In this document: positions 1 through 12,220 of the stretch, piece by piece
How positions within the stretch are numbered: the stretch's first letter is position 1
Layout of the letters: each line of letters begins with the position of its first letter
Notes under the pieces: model-generated
Told to the model about the DNA's origin: nothing
The model's database searches: none
The model's input: only the letters and a program-made list of their open reading frames with translations
Source of the DNA: Klebsiella spallanzanii
GTDB taxonomy: Bacteria; Pseudomonadota; Gammaproteobacteria; Enterobacterales; Enterobacteriaceae
Assembly: GCF_902158555.1 (NCBI RefSeq)
Contig: NZ_CABGGS010000002.1
Coordinates: 236,585-300,584, forward strand
Length of the DNA stretch: 64,000 nucleotides
Direction: 5' to 3'
Made by a program: the position numbers and the translations under genes

Positions 1-739
1 TGAAAGACTTTCCGAGATTGTTTTTACTGAACCTGAGAGTGAGATGCCTTCTCGTCGCGTGTTCGAGCAGGATAAGGGAGTAAAACTTGAAGTTAAGAGT
101 TTAAGTTATCAGTATGATGCCTTCACTCAGCCTGTGTTTTCCAATCTGAATATTGTTGTTGAACCAGGGGAATCGGTGGCTCTTATCGGTCCATCGGGCG
201 TCGGAAAGACCACCTTACTAAAAGTCATGTGCGGATTGCTTTCACCAACCAGCGGCGATGTTTTTGCTGATAAGTTGGATATCAACAAAATAGGATTGAA
301 CAACTATCGTCTAAGTACAGCATGCGTTCTGCAAGAAGACCGCCTATTTTCCGGATCGATTGCTGAAAATATTTGTGGGTTTGAGGATAATGCAGATGAA
401 GCATTTATAATAGAATGCGCACGCAATAGTAATATCCATGACGAAATCATGAAGATGCCGATGGGTTATGAAACTCTTATTGGCGAACTTGGTACTGGTA
501 TTTCAGGTGGACAAAAACAACGGCTATTGATTGCCCGCGCACTATACCGTAGACCAGGCATTTTATTTATGGATGAAGCAACTAGTCATCTTGACCTGAA
601 TAATGAAGCAAGTATTAATCAGGCTATTTCCAATTTAAGCATTACACGAATTATCGTCGCACATAGACCATCGACAATTGCGTCAGCCGATCGTGTAATT
701 GACCTGTCTGATTATAGTTCAATATCTCAACCTTACTAA
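1..739 (+). CDS. C-terminal part of a CvaB/RaxB-like bacteriocin-export ABC transporter (5' end outside window)
   Basis: The reading frame is open from base 2 and ends at 739, so this is the last ~245 residues of a larger protein. It holds a complete ABC ATPase domain: Walker A GPSGVGKTT, Q-loop region VLQEDRLFSGS, signature ISGGQKQR, Walker B ILFMDEATSHLD and H-loop VAHRPS. The linker before it (RLSEIVFTEPE) resembles the segment joining membrane and ATPase domains in colicin V/microcin exporters such as CvaB. That family has an N-terminal C39 peptidase that cuts the bacteriocin leader; that part would lie left of the window. An internal ATG at 44 is unlikely to be the true start. In E. coli yjeJ is followed by epmB here, so this gene looks like an insertion. 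The bacteriocin itself is not visible. Confidence 0.75.
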   Translation, partial: ERLSEIVFTEPESEMPSRRVFEQDKGVKLEVKSLSYQYDAFTQPVFSNLNIVVEPGESVALIGPSGVGKTTLLKVMCGLLSPTSGDVFADKLDINKIGLNNYRLSTACVLQEDRLFSGSIAENICGFEDNADEAFIIECARNSNIHDEIMKMPMGYETLIGELGTGISGGQKQRLLIARALYRRPGILFMDEATSHLDLNNEASINQAISNLSITRIIVAHRPSTIASADRVIDLSDYSSISQPY

Positions 740-762
740 ACCAAATTCAAAGAGTAAATAAT

Positions 763-1620
763 ATGATTATTAAGGGAATAAATACAGCCCCCATTAAACA
801 AGGTGATCATCTTTTTCTCATGATATTCAAAGTAAAAGATGCTAACGATAGCTCTCGTATATTTTATATGCAGATAGCTACTCTTGTTGATTTTCTAATA
901 CTTTTACGAAGCATAATGATAAAGGTCTCAGAGCGCATTATTGCTAATGGAGATATTTATAAAATAAAAGCTCAGGCTGATATTGAGTCATTGACAATTA
1001 ATATCCCAGAAATTGTTTCTGCTGAAGTCATGCAGCCCAACCCTGAAAATCTCGTTACATCTCTGACGCCTAAGTTCAAAGATGAGAAATTCACACTAAT
1101 TGTCATGTTACAAAATGAGAAAGTCATTACTCTGGAAATAAATGATACGCAGGTTGAATTTATTATTATGGCAATCCAAAAAGCCATTGAAGCTATAGAT
1201 GATAAAGAAACTATGCAAGTAATTGGCTCTTTGCTTGATTTTTTATTGTGCTATTCAGTAGACTTGTCAAATCTCGAATATTTGAATTACAAAGAGATAA
1301 AGCATGAATTCTGGAAACTACATCTATTTTCGGATTATCTTACAGTACTTTATTGTTTCGAAACGGAAAGGGGTAAAGAGATTCTGGCGGGGACAGTCAT
1401 CAAAACCAATGCGCAACCAGAAACTCAAGAGGTAGAAAGTATTGTTCAGAGAGTTGCGCATCTGACTCCTATGTTAAAAGCACTCCAGGAAAAATATCCG
1501 CTATGCCAGACCTTTTGCCAGCGTATTTCAGCACTGCCAACGCAGGTATTAACTAAAAAAGAATGTCTCGATCCGCTTTATACCTTCTGCCTTAAGACTC
1601 AAGGATCACTCAAGCCTTAA
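763..1620 (+). CDS. yjeJ: YjeJ-like protein of unknown function
   Basis: Encodes 285 residues with no signal peptide or membrane segment. The N-terminus (IKGINTA then KVKDA) and its position convergent with yjeI beside groEL match E. coli yjeJ, which has a similar length (about 289). No function is established for the family. It starts 23 bases after the ABC transporter stop, on the same strand, so it could be co-transcribed with it. The AT-rich composition resembles the transporter more than the groE genes. The symbol rests on gene order and on recalled resemblance; the protein could instead belong to the neighbouring secretion locus. Confidence 0.55.
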   Translation: MIIKGINTAPIKQGDHLFLMIFKVKDANDSSRIFYMQIATLVDFLILLRSIMIKVSERIIANGDIYKIKAQADIESLTINIPEIVSAEVMQPNPENLVTSLTPKFKDEKFTLIVMLQNEKVITLEINDTQVEFIIMAIQKAIEAIDDKETMQVIGSLLDFLLCYSVDLSNLEYLNYKEIKHEFWKLHLFSDYLTVLYCFETERGKEILAGTVIKTNAQPETQEVESIVQRVAHLTPMLKALQEKYPLCQTFCQRISALPTQVLTKKECLDPLYTFCLKTQGSLKP

Positions 1621-1719
1621 CGTATTTGGGCATCTACAAGGATGTAGAAAACGGCTCTACCTTTCCAGCCGTTGCCCGGGTTCCCCTCTCCACAAGGAGA
1701 GGGACAACCCGCGACGAAA

Positions 1720-2073
1720 TCAATTCGGGCACTTATAAACCTGGCCGTTCATTTGGCTATCTGTCGGGACAAAGCTCGACAGCAGGTTCTGCGTCGGGCT
1801 GCTGACACCGTAAATCACGTTGCCACCCATTTCTGCCGCCTGGTTACGCAGGGCGTTTGCTGCACCGCGCATAGAGCCGCCTTCGTCGCCATTCTGCCCG
1901 GATAACCAGTTACTTTGCGTACCCGTCGCAGTCCCTAACAGCTGACATTCTGAACCCGGTTTATCTTCTACAAAGCGAACGTTCTGGCCACCAGAGGTCA
2001 ATTCGTTGCTGGAGCTGCAACCTGCTAACAATAATGCTGCGCCGACAATCCCTGCTAAATATTTTACCTGCAT
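1720..2073 (-). CDS. yjeI: YjeI, small outer-membrane-type lipoprotein (DUF4156)
   Basis: Encodes 117 residues. The start is the ATG at 2073 giving MQVKYLAG; an in-frame upstream ATG at 2163 lies inside the groEL terminator and would bury the signal peptide. The signal sequence ends in the lipobox LLLAGC, so the protein is predicted to be lipid-modified on that cysteine. The rest has the DUF4156 pattern with two further Cys residues (SECQLLG, near the C-terminal VYKCPN) that may form a disulphide. It lies downstream of groEL on the same strand, as in E. coli, but a terminator separates them. Function unknown. Confidence 0.85.
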   Translation of the reverse strand: MQVKYLAGIVGAALLLAGCSSSNELTSGGQNVRFVEDKPGSECQLLGTATGTQSNWLSGQNGDEGGSMRGAANALRNQAAEMGGNVIYGVSSPTQNLLSSFVPTDSQMNGQVYKCPN

Positions 2074-2142
2074 GTTATTCCCCACGATCAATGAGCTGGA
2101 CGCACTGGCCCGGATGTACAACCTTATACTAAAAAGACGACA

Positions 2143-2182
2143 AAAAGAAAAACCCCCGAGCATTTCTGCCCGAGGGTTTCCG
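2143..2182 (-). terminator. Rho-independent terminator of groESL
   Basis: Read on the minus strand, CCCTCGGGCAG and a complementary CTCGGGGG arm form a GC-rich hairpin followed by TTTTTCTTTTT. It lies 26 bases after the groEL stop, between groEL and yjeI. Confidence 0.85.
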
Positions 2183-2207
2183 TGTTTCTAAGGGGTATAG
2201 CGCACGA

Positions 2208-3881
<1,674 letters not shown>

Positions 3882-3898
3882 TCAGTGTCGTTCGCGGA

Positions 3899-4225
<327 letters not shown>

Positions 4226-4270
4226 TTATGGATGACGCCGGTCCGCACACTGTTTTCCGGCTAGTGCCCT

Positions 4271-4306
4271 GAGAGATGGGGATGGGATTTTCCCGCTTCA
4301 AGGGGA
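4271..4306 (-). promoter_or_regulatory. Sigma-32 heat-shock promoter of groESL
   Basis: On the minus strand the -35 element CCCTTGAAG (4296-4304) and the -10 element CCCCATCTC (4273-4281) are separated by 14 bases. This is nearly the E. coli groE promoter (CTTGAA, then CCCCAT). The transcript would start about 70-80 bases before groES. Confidence 0.85.
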
Positions 4307-4425
4307 AAACTAAAAAAAAATTTGTCCTCGTGCTCCGACGCACACAAATTTGCCGCCCTCACCTGACGTCATAAGCAAAAGCGATTGTGATACCATCCAT
4401 GTTTTGCCGGGCGCAAGGTTGAATC

Positions 4426-5676
4426 ATGAGTGGTTTAAAACAGGAGTTGGGGCTTGCACAGGGAGTGGGATTACTCTCCACATCATTACTGGGAACCGGC
4501 GTCTTTGCCGTCCCGGCACTGGCCGCGCTGGTTGCCGGCAATAACAGCCTGTGGGCCTGGCCCGCGCTGATTTTACTGGTTTTCCCGATCGCCATCGTCT
4601 TCGCCACGCTAGGCCGCCACTATCCCAGCGCAGGCGGCGTCGCACATTTTGTAGATATGGCTTTTGGCCCGCATCTGGCGCGCGTCACCGGCTGGCTTTT
4701 TTTATCAGTGATCCCGGTCGGATTACCCGCAGCCCTGCATATCGCTACCGGCTTCGGCCAGGCGCTTTTTGGCTGGCACGATAGCCAGCTGCTGCTGGCC
4801 GAACTGGGGACGCTGGCGATTATCTGGTGGGTCGGCTCACGCGGAGCCAGTTCTAGCGCCAACCTGCAAACCCTGGTTGCTGTGATGATTGTTGCCCTGA
4901 TCGTCGCCATCTGGTGGCGCGGCGAGATAAACCCAACGCAAATCCCCTTCCCTGCCCCTGAAAATATCGACAGCTCGCAGCTTTTTTCTGCACTTTCGGT
5001 GATGTTCTGGTGTTTTGTCGGCCTTGAAGCTTTCGCTCACCTGGCGTCTGAATTTAAGCGGCCAGAACGTGACTTCCCCCGCGCGCTGATGATCGGCTTG
5101 TTATTGGCGGGTTCCGTCTACTGGGCCTGCACCGTGGTAGTATTACATTTTCACGCCTTTGGCGAAGAGATGGCCGCCGCCGCATCGCTACCCAATATCG
5201 TCGTACGCCTGTTCGGCGTCCAGGCACTGTGGATTGCCTGCGTTATCGGCTATCTCGCCTGTTTCGCCAGCCTCAATATCTATATTCAGAGCTTTGCCCG
5301 GCTGGTATGGTCGCAGGCGCAGCACAAACCAGAAAGCTATCTGGCCCGACTGTCGCCACGGCAAATTCCGCGTAATGCATTGAATGCAGTGCTGGGCTGT
5401 TGCGTCATCAGCGCGTTGTGCATTTATGTGCTCAATATCAATCTTGATGCCCTGATCGTCTACGCCAATGGCATCTTTATCATGATCTATCTGCTGTGCA
5501 TGCTGGCGGGCTGCCGTTTGCTACAGGGTCGTTATCGCGTGTTAGCGGTCGTTGGCAGCGTGCTGTGCCTGCTGCTGCTGGCAATGGTTGGCTGGAAAAG
5601 CCTGTACGCATTTATCATGCTGGCGGTGCTGTGGCTGTTTTTACCAAAGCGCAGATTAGCAGAGAGGATACTGTAG
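4426..5676 (+). CDS. yjeH: YjeH, L-methionine/branched-chain amino acid exporter
   Basis: Encodes a 416-residue APC-superfamily membrane transporter with about 12 hydrophobic segments. The N-terminus SGLKQELGLAQGVGLLSTSLLGTGVF carries the conserved APC glycine motif of helix 1. E. coli YjeH (418 residues) exports methionine and branched-chain amino acids. It is transcribed divergently from groES, with about 120 bases before the start beyond the groE promoter. It converges with fxsA across a short GC hairpin at 5678-5695. Confidence 0.9.
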   Translation: MSGLKQELGLAQGVGLLSTSLLGTGVFAVPALAALVAGNNSLWAWPALILLVFPIAIVFATLGRHYPSAGGVAHFVDMAFGPHLARVTGWLFLSVIPVGLPAALHIATGFGQALFGWHDSQLLLAELGTLAIIWWVGSRGASSSANLQTLVAVMIVALIVAIWWRGEINPTQIPFPAPENIDSSQLFSALSVMFWCFVGLEAFAHLASEFKRPERDFPRALMIGLLLAGSVYWACTVVVLHFHAFGEEMAAAASLPNIVVRLFGVQALWIACVIGYLACFASLNIYIQSFARLVWSQAQHKPESYLARLSPRQIPRNALNAVLGCCVISALCIYVLNINLDALIVYANGIFIMIYLLCMLAGCRLLQGRYRVLAVVGSVLCLLLLAMVGWKSLYAFIMLAVLWLFLPKRRLAERIL

Positions 5677-5677
5677 G

Positions 5678-5695
5678 CCGGGGCTCCCCGGCCTG
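5678..5695. terminator. Hairpin between convergent yjeH and fxsA
   Basis: GGCCGGGG and CCCCGGCC are separated by two bases in the 26-base gap between two gene ends. There is no T-run on either side, so termination strength is uncertain. Confidence 0.45.
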
Positions 5696-5702
5696 AGGAA
5701 TC

Positions 5703-6179
5703 TTAGTCGCGGCGATCGTCTTTATGATCGAGACGGTCGCGCTCGTCGTCTTTACGCTGATACTCACCTTCAAAGGTATCGCCGCCGCCCGTTCCGGCGC
5801 TAAATCCACCGCCCGGCATCCGGCTAAAACGCAGATGCGGCATCAGTTTCAACGTCAGGTGTTTCTGCACCGGCGGCAACAGCAGCAGCAGACCCAGGAA
5901 GTCGGTAAAGAACCCCGGCAGCAGCAGCAGCAAACCGGCAATAATCAGCGATACGCTTTTGATCATCTCGGCCGCTGGGCTTTCCCCTGCTTCCATTTTC
6001 TGCTGCATCAGCATGAGGTTTTTAAAGCCCTGGTTTTTCACCAGCGATATCCCCACCACCGAGCTGAAGATAACCAGAATCAGCGTCAGCAGGACGCCAA
6101 GCACATGGGCGACCTGGATAAAGATCGATATCTCAATGTAAACATATAAAAAAACGGCAATTAACGGAATCCAACGCAC
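5703..6179 (-). CDS. fxsA: FxsA, inner-membrane phage-exclusion suppressor protein
   Basis: Encodes 158 residues with two to three membrane helices and a hydrophilic tail rich in D, R and K (EYQRKDDERDRLDHKDD). The GTG at 6179 is preferred over the ATG at 6194: the ribosome-binding site AAGGAGA overlaps the upstream ATG, is well placed for the GTG, and gives the E. coli length. In E. coli extra FxsA relieves exclusion of phage T7 by the F plasmid; its normal role is unclear. It is transcribed divergently from aspA. Confidence 0.92.
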   Translation of the reverse strand: MRWIPLIAVFLYVYIEISIFIQVAHVLGVLLTLILVIFSSVVGISLVKNQGFKNLMLMQQKMEAGESPAAEMIKSVSLIIAGLLLLLPGFFTDFLGLLLLLPPVQKHLTLKLMPHLRFSRMPGGGFSAGTGGGDTFEGEYQRKDDERDRLDHKDDRRD

Positions 6180-6317
6180 CGGCGTCTCCTTCATTAACGG
6201 ACGCCGATGTCGGCGACCGTAGTCATAATCGTTGTGCTATTCGCATTCAAAATATGTTGGGCCAAAACGTCATTTTTCAATCGTAAAAAAAGCTTATTTT
6301 TTTCAAGAATAGAAAAG

Positions 6318-6335
6318 CGGTGATTCATTTCACAG
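6318..6335. promoter_or_regulatory. Candidate CRP-binding site upstream of aspA
   Basis: GGTGA, six bases, TCACA at 6319-6334 matches the CRP consensus TGTGA-N6-TCACA with one mismatch. It lies in the 341-base fxsA-aspA gap, about 190 bases before aspA. E. coli aspA is known to need CRP. The rest of the gap is AT-rich with no gene that I can support. Confidence 0.6.
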
Positions 6336-6520
6336 ATTAATAATTCTTATAGGATTCACTACATAATAAGTGATCAGGATGACTGATATTCGCTATCATC
6401 AGCATATGATCGTGGGCACCGGGCCGGTTAAGGAAATAATATTCGGCCGGAAAATACGCTAAATCCCATAAATCCTGCGTATTTGGTGAATTCATAGGCA
6501 GCTTGAAAGAGAAGGTTCAC

Positions 6521-7957
6521 ATGTTAAACAACATTCGTATCGAAGAAGACCTGTTGGGTACCAGGGAAGTTCCAGCTGACGCATATTACGGCGTCCACAC
6601 TCTGAGAGCGATTGAAAACTTCTACATAAGCAACAACAAAATCAGTGACATACCTGAGTTTGTCCGGGGTATGGTGATGGTGAAGAAGGCCGCTGCGCAG
6701 GCTAACAAAGAGCTGCAAACTATCCCCAAAAGCGTGGCCAATGCCATTATCGCCGCATGCGATGAGGTTCTGAATAACGGCAAATGCATGGACCAGTTCC
6801 CGGTTGATGTGTTCCAGGGCGGCGCTGGCACTTCCGTTAACATGAACACCAACGAAGTGCTGGCGAACATCGGCCTTGAGCTGATGGGCCATCAGAAAGG
6901 CGAATACCAGTACCTCAACCCTAACGACCACGTTAACAAATGCCAGTCCACCAACGATGCCTACCCGACCGGTTTTCGCATCGCGGTCTACGCCTCTATC
7001 CTCAAGCTGGTCGATGCGATTAACCAGCTTGGCGAAGGCTTCCAGCAGAAGGCCGTTGAGTTCCAGGACATTCTTAAAATGGGCCGTACCCAACTACAGG
7101 ACGCGGTACCGATGACCCTCGGTCAGGAGTTCCACGCGTTTAACGTTCTGCTGAACGAAGAGACCAAATGCATACTGCGCACCGCTGAACTGCTGCTGGA
7201 AGTGAACCTCGGCGCGACCGCTATCGGTACCCGACTGAACACCCCGGATGGTTACCAACAGCTGGCGGTACAAAAGCTGGCGGAAGTCAGCAACCTGCCA
7301 GTCGTACCCGCCGAAGACCTGATCGAAGCTACCTCTGACTGCGGTGCTTACGTGATGGTCCACAGTTCTCTGAAACGCCTGGCGGTAAAACTGTCCAAAA
7401 TCTGTAACGACCTGCGCCTTCTCTCTTCCGGCCCGCGCGCTGGCCTGAACGAAATCAATCTGCCCGAACTGCAGGCCGGTTCTTCTATCATGCCAGCCAA
7501 GGTGAACCCGGTAGTCCCGGAGGTCGTCAACCAGGTGTGCTTCAAAGTTATCGGCAACGACACCACCGTCACCATGGCTTCCGAAGCCGGTCAGCTACAG
7601 CTGAACGTGATGGAACCGGTGATTGGTCAGGCGATGTTTGAATCTATCCATATTCTGACCAACGCCTGCTACAACCTGCTGGAAAAATGCGTCAGCGGCA
7701 TTACCGCCAACAAAGCGGTATGTGAAAGCTACGTCTATAACTCGATTGGCATCGTCACCTATCTCAACCCGTATATTGGCCACCACAATGGCGATATCGT
7801 CGGCAAGATTTGCGCCGAAACGGGCAAAAGCGTCAGGGACGTAGTGCTTGAACGCGGGCTGCTGACCGAAGCAGAGCTGGATGACATCTTCTCAGCGCAA
7901 AACCTGATGCATCCGGCCTATAAAGCGAAGCGATACACCGATGAAAGCGAACAGTAA
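6521..7957 (+). CDS. aspA: Aspartate ammonia-lyase (aspartase)
   Basis: Encodes the 478-residue cytoplasmic enzyme that converts L-aspartate to fumarate and ammonia, feeding fumarate respiration. It belongs to the fumarase/aspartase superfamily. The signature loop [11 protein letters not shown] and the substrate-site segment [13 protein letters not shown] (QSTNDAYPT) are present. The start is ATG 6521 after AAAGAGAAGG; the in-frame ATG six codons upstream was rejected on family alignment. It is followed by a terminator and then dcuA, which supplies the substrate. Confidence 0.97.
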   Translation: MLNNIRIEEDLLGTREVPADAYYGVHTLRAIENFYISNNKISDIPEFVRGMVMVKKAAAQANKELQTIPKSVANAIIAACDEVLNNGKCMDQFPVDVFQGGAGTSVNMNTNEVLANIGLELMGHQKGEYQYLNPNDHVNKCQSTNDAYPTGFRIAVYASILKLVDAINQLGEGFQQKAVEFQDILKMGRTQLQDAVPMTLGQEFHAFNVLLNEETKCILRTAELLLEVNLGATAIGTRLNTPDGYQQLAVQKLAEVSNLPVVPAEDLIEATSDCGAYVMVHSSLKRLAVKLSKICNDLRLLSSGPRAGLNEINLPELQAGSSIMPAKVNPVVPEVVNQVCFKVIGNDTTVTMASEAGQLQLNVMEPVIGQAMFESIHILTNACYNLLEKCVSGITANKAVCESYVYNSIGIVTYLNPYIGHHNGDIVGKICAETGKSVRDVVLERGLLTEAELDDIFSAQNLMHPAYKAKRYTDESEQ

Positions 7958-7980
7958 ATTTTCAGAGTAAACTAACCATA

Positions 7981-8009
7981 GGCATGTCAGCGATGACATG
8001 CCTTTTTTG
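7981..8009 (+). terminator. Terminator or attenuator between aspA and dcuA
   Basis: GGCATGTCA-GCGA-TGACATGCC followed by TTTTTT is a perfect 9-bp stem with a U-tract. It would end or reduce transcription from aspA into dcuA. Confidence 0.88.
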
Positions 8010-8075
8010 TTCTTATTTATCTACTAAATTACAACAATCCAATATCAACTTGTTAATAAAACAAGGAAGGCATAT

Positions 8076-9377
8076 ATGTTTGGTGCAGAACTCGTTATTG
8101 TCCTGCTGGCTATTTATCTGGGAGCCAGACTCGGGGGTATCGGCATCGGTTTTGCTGGTGGCCTGGGCGTCCTCGTCCTGACCCTCGTTTTTCAAATTAA
8201 ACCCGGCGCGATCCCCTTCGACGTCATCGAAATCATCATGGCGGTTATCGCCGCTATTGCCGCCATGCAGGTCGCCGGGGGGATGGACTATCTGGTCAGC
8301 CTCGCCGAGCGTATGCTGCGGCGTCATCCCAAATACATCACCTTTCTCGCCCCGCTGGTCACCTGGTTTATGACCGTACTTGCCGGAACCGGGCATACCG
8401 CATTCTCTACCCTACCGGTGATTACCGAGGTGGCAAAAGAACAAGGCATCCGCCCCTCACGCCCGCTCTCTATCGCCGTGGTCGCCTCGCAGATAGCCAT
8501 TACCGCCTCGCCAATTTCGGCTGCGGTGGTCTTCTTTGCCGGGATCCTTGAGCCTCTGGGCGTCAGCTACCTGACTCTGCTGGCGATCTGTATTCCGGTC
8601 ACCCTGATCGCCGTCATGCTCACCGCCATTGTTTGTAACTTCCTCGGCTGCGAACTGAAGGACGACCCTATCTATCAGGAACGGCTGGCGAAAGGTGAAG
8701 TAAAACTGCGCGGCAGCCAGGTTTTTGAACTTAAGCCACACGCCAGACGCTCCGTACTGTTGTTCCTGGTCGGTATCGTGGCGGTGATGTTCTACGCCAC
8801 CGCCATTAGCGATACCGTCGGTCTGATCAAAGAGCCGGTTCTTCCACGCAACGAAGCGATCGTAGTGTTTATGCTGACTATCGCCACGCTGATTAGCATC
8901 ACTTGTAAAATCGACACCGGTGAAGTCCTCAACGCCAGCACCTTTAAGTCCGGCATGAGCGCCTGCGTCTGCGTTCTCGGCGTGGCCTGGCTGGGCGATA
9001 CCTTCGTCAAAGCCCATATCAGCGACATCCAGACCGTAGCTGGCGACCTGCTGCATAACTACCCGTGGCTGCTGGCTGTGGTGTTGTTCTTCGCCGCGAC
9101 CCTGCTCTATTCCCAGGCCGCGACGACCAAGGCGTTGATGCCTGCCGCGCTCATGCTGGGCGTGACGCCGCTCACCGCCATCGCCTCGTTTGCCGCCGTC
9201 TCCGCGCTGTTCGTCCTGCCGACCTACCCAACCCTGCTGGCGGCGGTCGAAATGGATGACACGGGTTCAACCCGCATTGGCAAATACGTCTTCAACCATG
9301 CCTTCCTCATCCCCGGCGTGATCGCCATTACGCTATGCGTGATCCTCGGGTTCATTTTTGGCGGCATCATGCTGTAA
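8076..9377 (+). CDS. dcuA: DcuA, anaerobic C4-dicarboxylate/aspartate transporter
   Basis: Encodes a 433-residue inner-membrane protein of about ten or more helices in the Dcu family (exchange or uptake of aspartate, fumarate and succinate). The family opening [18 protein letters not shown] is clear. The start follows AAGGAAGGCAT. The position directly after aspA matches E. coli dcuA. By recall the sequence differs more from E. coli DcuA than the neighbouring genes differ from theirs, and looks closer to a Klebsiella-type DcuA. Confidence 0.9.
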   Translation: MFGAELVIVLLAIYLGARLGGIGIGFAGGLGVLVLTLVFQIKPGAIPFDVIEIIMAVIAAIAAMQVAGGMDYLVSLAERMLRRHPKYITFLAPLVTWFMTVLAGTGHTAFSTLPVITEVAKEQGIRPSRPLSIAVVASQIAITASPISAAVVFFAGILEPLGVSYLTLLAICIPVTLIAVMLTAIVCNFLGCELKDDPIYQERLAKGEVKLRGSQVFELKPHARRSVLLFLVGIVAVMFYATAISDTVGLIKEPVLPRNEAIVVFMLTIATLISITCKIDTGEVLNASTFKSGMSACVCVLGVAWLGDTFVKAHISDIQTVAGDLLHNYPWLLAVVLFFAATLLYSQAATTKALMPAALMLGVTPLTAIASFAAVSALFVLPTYPTLLAAVEMDDTGSTRIGKYVFNHAFLIPGVIAITLCVILGFIFGGIML

Positions 9378-9390
9378 ATCTCTTCAAATT

Positions 9391-9416
9391 CGGGCCAGAT
9401 CCTGGCCCGTTTCGTT
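9391..9416 (+). terminator. Probable terminator after dcuA
   Basis: CGGGCCAG-ATC-CTGGCCCG is followed by TTTCGTT. The stem is strong and the T-tract is short. Confidence 0.6.
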
Positions 9417-9471
9417 AATCCTCCCCACCTTGCATGCTATAGTGCCTCTTTTCGCTGATACGAGGTTCACG

Positions 9472-9795
9472 ATGACTACGCCTGATGCTGTTGTTGTACT
9501 CTGTACCGCGCCGGATGAAGCAACCGCCCAGGATCTGGCGGCCAAAGTGCTGGCGGAAAAACTCGCTGCCTGCGCCACTCTGCTGCCGGGAGCGACATCG
9601 CTCTACTACTGGGAAGGAAAACTGGAGCAGGAGTATGAAGTACAAATGCTGCTGAAAACCGACCTTGCCCATCAGCAGGCGCTGCTGGACTGCCTGAAGT
9701 CCCATCACCCGTATCAAACCCCTGAACTTCTGGTTCTGCCCGTTATTCACGGAGACAACGATTACCTCTCATGGCTCAACGCATCATTACGCTGA
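9472..9795 (+). CDS. cutA: CutA divalent-cation tolerance protein
   Basis: Encodes 107 residues of the small trimeric CutA1 family. Conserved features are the opening [13 protein letters not shown], the [17 protein letters not shown] segment and the late WLNASLR. The longer reading frame that begins inside dcuA at 9358 was rejected; ATG 9472 follows a GAGG motif and gives the family start. The 3' end overlaps dsbD by 25 bases, so the two are probably translationally linked, as in E. coli. Confidence 0.93.
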   Translation: MTTPDAVVVLCTAPDEATAQDLAAKVLAEKLAACATLLPGATSLYYWEGKLEQEYEVQMLLKTDLAHQQALLDCLKSHHPYQTPELLVLPVIHGDNDYLSWLNASLR

Positions 9796-11540
9796 TCCTG
9801 CTGCTCTGCAGCACATCGGCTTTTGCCGGATTATTCGACGCCCCAGGCCGTTCGAACTTCGTTCCTGCTGACCAGGCTTTTGCCTTTGATTTTCAGCAGA
9901 GTCAACACGATATAAATCTGACCTGGCAAATCAAGGATGGTTACTATCTTTACCGCAAACAGATAAAACTGACGTCTGACGACGCCACCTTTACCGAACC
10001 TGCACTGCCATCAGGCGAATGGCACGAGGACGAGTTCTACGGCAAAAGCGAAATTTATCGCCAGCGCCTGACTGTACCGGTCACCCTGACTCAGGCAGCC
10101 GCAGGCGCGACCCTAACCGTGACTTATCAGGGATGCGCGGATGCCGGTTTCTGCTATCCGCCGGAAACCAAAATCGTGCCGCTCGGCAAAGCGCTCGCGC
10201 GCTCCGGCAGCGGCGCTACGGCCGAACAACCAAAGCTCAACCCGCCCCTACCACTGGAAACGCGCCCCCCCCTGCCGGTAGAGTCGCCATCTGATCTTCC
10301 TCCTCCGACCCCGGATAACAAAGGCTCCGACCTGCCCTTTACCGCGCTATGGGCGCTATTAATTGGGATTGGTATCGCGTTTACCCCCTGCGTGCTGCCG
10401 ATGTACCCGCTGATTTCCGGCATCGTGCTGGGCGGTAAGCAGCGGCTTTCCACCGCCCGCGCCCTGTTGCTGGCATTTATTTACGTTCAGGGTATGGCGT
10501 TAACCTATACCGCGCTGGGGCTGGTCGTTGCCGCTGCGGGTTTACAGTTCCAGGCGGCGCTACAACATCCTTATGTGCTAATCGGCCTGTCGGTAGTGTT
10601 TATTCTGCTGGCGCTGTCGATGTTTGGTCTGTTTACGCTGCAATTGCCTTCGTCGCTGCAAACGCGTCTGACGCTGATGAGCAACAGGCGTCAGGGCGGT
10701 TCGCCGGGTGGCGTATTTGCGATGGGGGCGATTGCCGGACTCATCTGCTCTCCCTGCACCACCGCGCCGCTGAGCGCCATCCTGCTGTATATCGCCCAGA
10801 GCGGTAATTTGTGGCTTGGCGGCGGAACGCTGTATCTCTACGCGCTCGGTATGGGGCTACCGCTGATCCTGGTGACCGTATTCGGCAACCGCCTGCTGCC
10901 CAAAAGCGGCCCGTGGATGGCTCACGTCAAGACCGCCTTTGGTTTTGTGATCCTCGCCCTGCCGGTATTTTTACTGGAGCGTATCGTGGGCGAGCTATGG
11001 GGTCTGCGGCTGTGGTCGCTGCTCGGCGTCGCCTTCTTTAGCTGGGCGTTTATTACCTCGCTGGGCGCCACGCGTCCGTGGCTGCGCATTGTGCAGATAA
11101 TCATGCTCGGGGCCGCGTTGGTCAGCGCTCGTCCGTTACAGGACTGGGCTTTCGGTGCACCGGTTGCTCAACAGCAGGCGCATCTGGAATTTACCCGCAT
11201 CAGCAGCGTCGATGAACTGAACCAGGCGCTGACCCAGGCCAAAGGCAAACCGGTGATGCTCGATCTGTACGCCGACTGGTGCGTGGCCTGCAAAGAGTTC
11301 GAGAAATACACGTTTAGTTCGCCTGACGTACAGCAGGCCCTAAAAGAGACCGTTCTGCTACAGGTAGACGTGACGAAAAACAGCGCTGAGGACGCGGCTC
11401 TACTGAAGCACCTGCAGGTGCTCGGCCTACCCACGATTCTGTTCTTCAACGAACAGGGCGAAGAGCAGCCCGCGCAGCGCGTTACCGGGTTTATGGATGC
11501 TGCGGCATTCAGCGCCCATTTGCGCGATCGACAACCGTGA
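9771..11540 (+). CDS. dsbD: DsbD, thiol:disulphide interchange protein
   Basis: Encodes 589 residues (E. coli: 565). It carries electrons from cytoplasmic thioredoxin across the inner membrane to DsbC, DsbG and CcmG. There is a signal peptide (about 1-19), an N-terminal periplasmic domain with its cysteine pair (CADAGFC), and a proline-rich linker near 155-185 that is longer than in E. coli. Eight membrane helices follow with cysteines in FTPCVLP and CSPCTTAP, then a C-terminal thioredoxin fold with WCVAC. All six redox cysteines are present. Confidence 0.96.
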   Translation: MAQRIITLILLLCSTSAFAGLFDAPGRSNFVPADQAFAFDFQQSQHDINLTWQIKDGYYLYRKQIKLTSDDATFTEPALPSGEWHEDEFYGKSEIYRQRLTVPVTLTQAAAGATLTVTYQGCADAGFCYPPETKIVPLGKALARSGSGATAEQPKLNPPLPLETRPPLPVESPSDLPPPTPDNKGSDLPFTALWALLIGIGIAFTPCVLPMYPLISGIVLGGKQRLSTARALLLAFIYVQGMALTYTALGLVVAAAGLQFQAALQHPYVLIGLSVVFILLALSMFGLFTLQLPSSLQTRLTLMSNRRQGGSPGGVFAMGAIAGLICSPCTTAPLSAILLYIAQSGNLWLGGGTLYLYALGMGLPLILVTVFGNRLLPKSGPWMAHVKTAFGFVILALPVFLLERIVGELWGLRLWSLLGVAFFSWAFITSLGATRPWLRIVQIIMLGAALVSARPLQDWAFGAPVAQQQAHLEFTRISSVDELNQALTQAKGKPVMLDLYADWCVACKEFEKYTFSSPDVQQALKETVLLQVDVTKNSAEDAALLKHLQVLGLPTILFFNEQGEEQPAQRVTGFMDAAAFSAHLRDRQP

Positions 11541-11575
11541 GCGACACTTTAGGAGGAAAAATGGAGGAGAAGACC

Positions 11576-12151
11576 GTGCAACGTGAAGATGTCCTGGGTG
11601 AAGCCATCCAAATCCTCGAAATCGAGGGTATCGCTAACACCACGCTGGAAATGGTCGCCGAGCGCGTGGCTTACCCGCTCGATGACCTCAAACGTTTCTG
11701 GCCCGACCGCGAAGCCCTGCTGTATGACGCGCTACGCTATCTCAGCCATCAGGTCGACGTCTGGCGTCGTCAGCTATTGCTGGACGACTCGCTAAGCGCG
11801 GAGCAGAAGCTGCTGGCGCGTTACGCTGCGCTGACCACCTGCGTAAGCAACCAGCGTTATCCTGGATGCCTGTTTATTGCCGCCTGCACGTTCTATCCGG
11901 ATGCTCAGCATCCGATTCACCAGCTTGCTGAGCAGCAAAAGCAGGCTTCACTGGCCTATACCCATGAGCTGCTGAGCCAGCTGGAAGTTGACGATCCGGC
12001 GATGGTCGCGAAGCAGATGGAGCTGATCATCGAGGGCTGTCTGAGCCGTCTGCTGATCAAACGCAGCCAGACCGACGTCGATACCGCTCGCCGCCTGGCG
12101 GAAGACATTTTGCGTTTTGCTCAGTGCCGAATGGGCGGAGCCTTAACCTGA
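11576..12151 (+). CDS. yjdC: YjdC, TetR-family regulator
   Basis: Encodes 191 residues. The N-terminal helix-turn-helix is the TetR type ([23 protein letters not shown]). I chose GTG 11576, which gives the E. coli length and follows GGAGGAG. ATG 11561, five codons upstream and after AGGAGG, is a real alternative. It lies 35 bases after dsbD and probably shares its transcript. The ligand and targets are unknown. Confidence 0.88.
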   Translation: MQREDVLGEAIQILEIEGIANTTLEMVAERVAYPLDDLKRFWPDREALLYDALRYLSHQVDVWRRQLLLDDSLSAEQKLLARYAALTTCVSNQRYPGCLFIAACTFYPDAQHPIHQLAEQQKQASLAYTHELLSQLEVDDPAMVAKQMELIIEGCLSRLLIKRSQTDVDTARRLAEDILRFAQCRMGGALT

Positions 12152-12220
12152 TTCCGATATCTTAACCGATACATCGCGCATATAATTTCCCCTTCATCGA
12201 TAATGCTTACAGGGTTTTAT

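Noticed and set aside
1672..1905. 77-codon plus-strand frame in the yjeJ-yjeI gap
   Set aside because: It runs opposite to yjeI and starts inside an intergenic repeat-like sequence.
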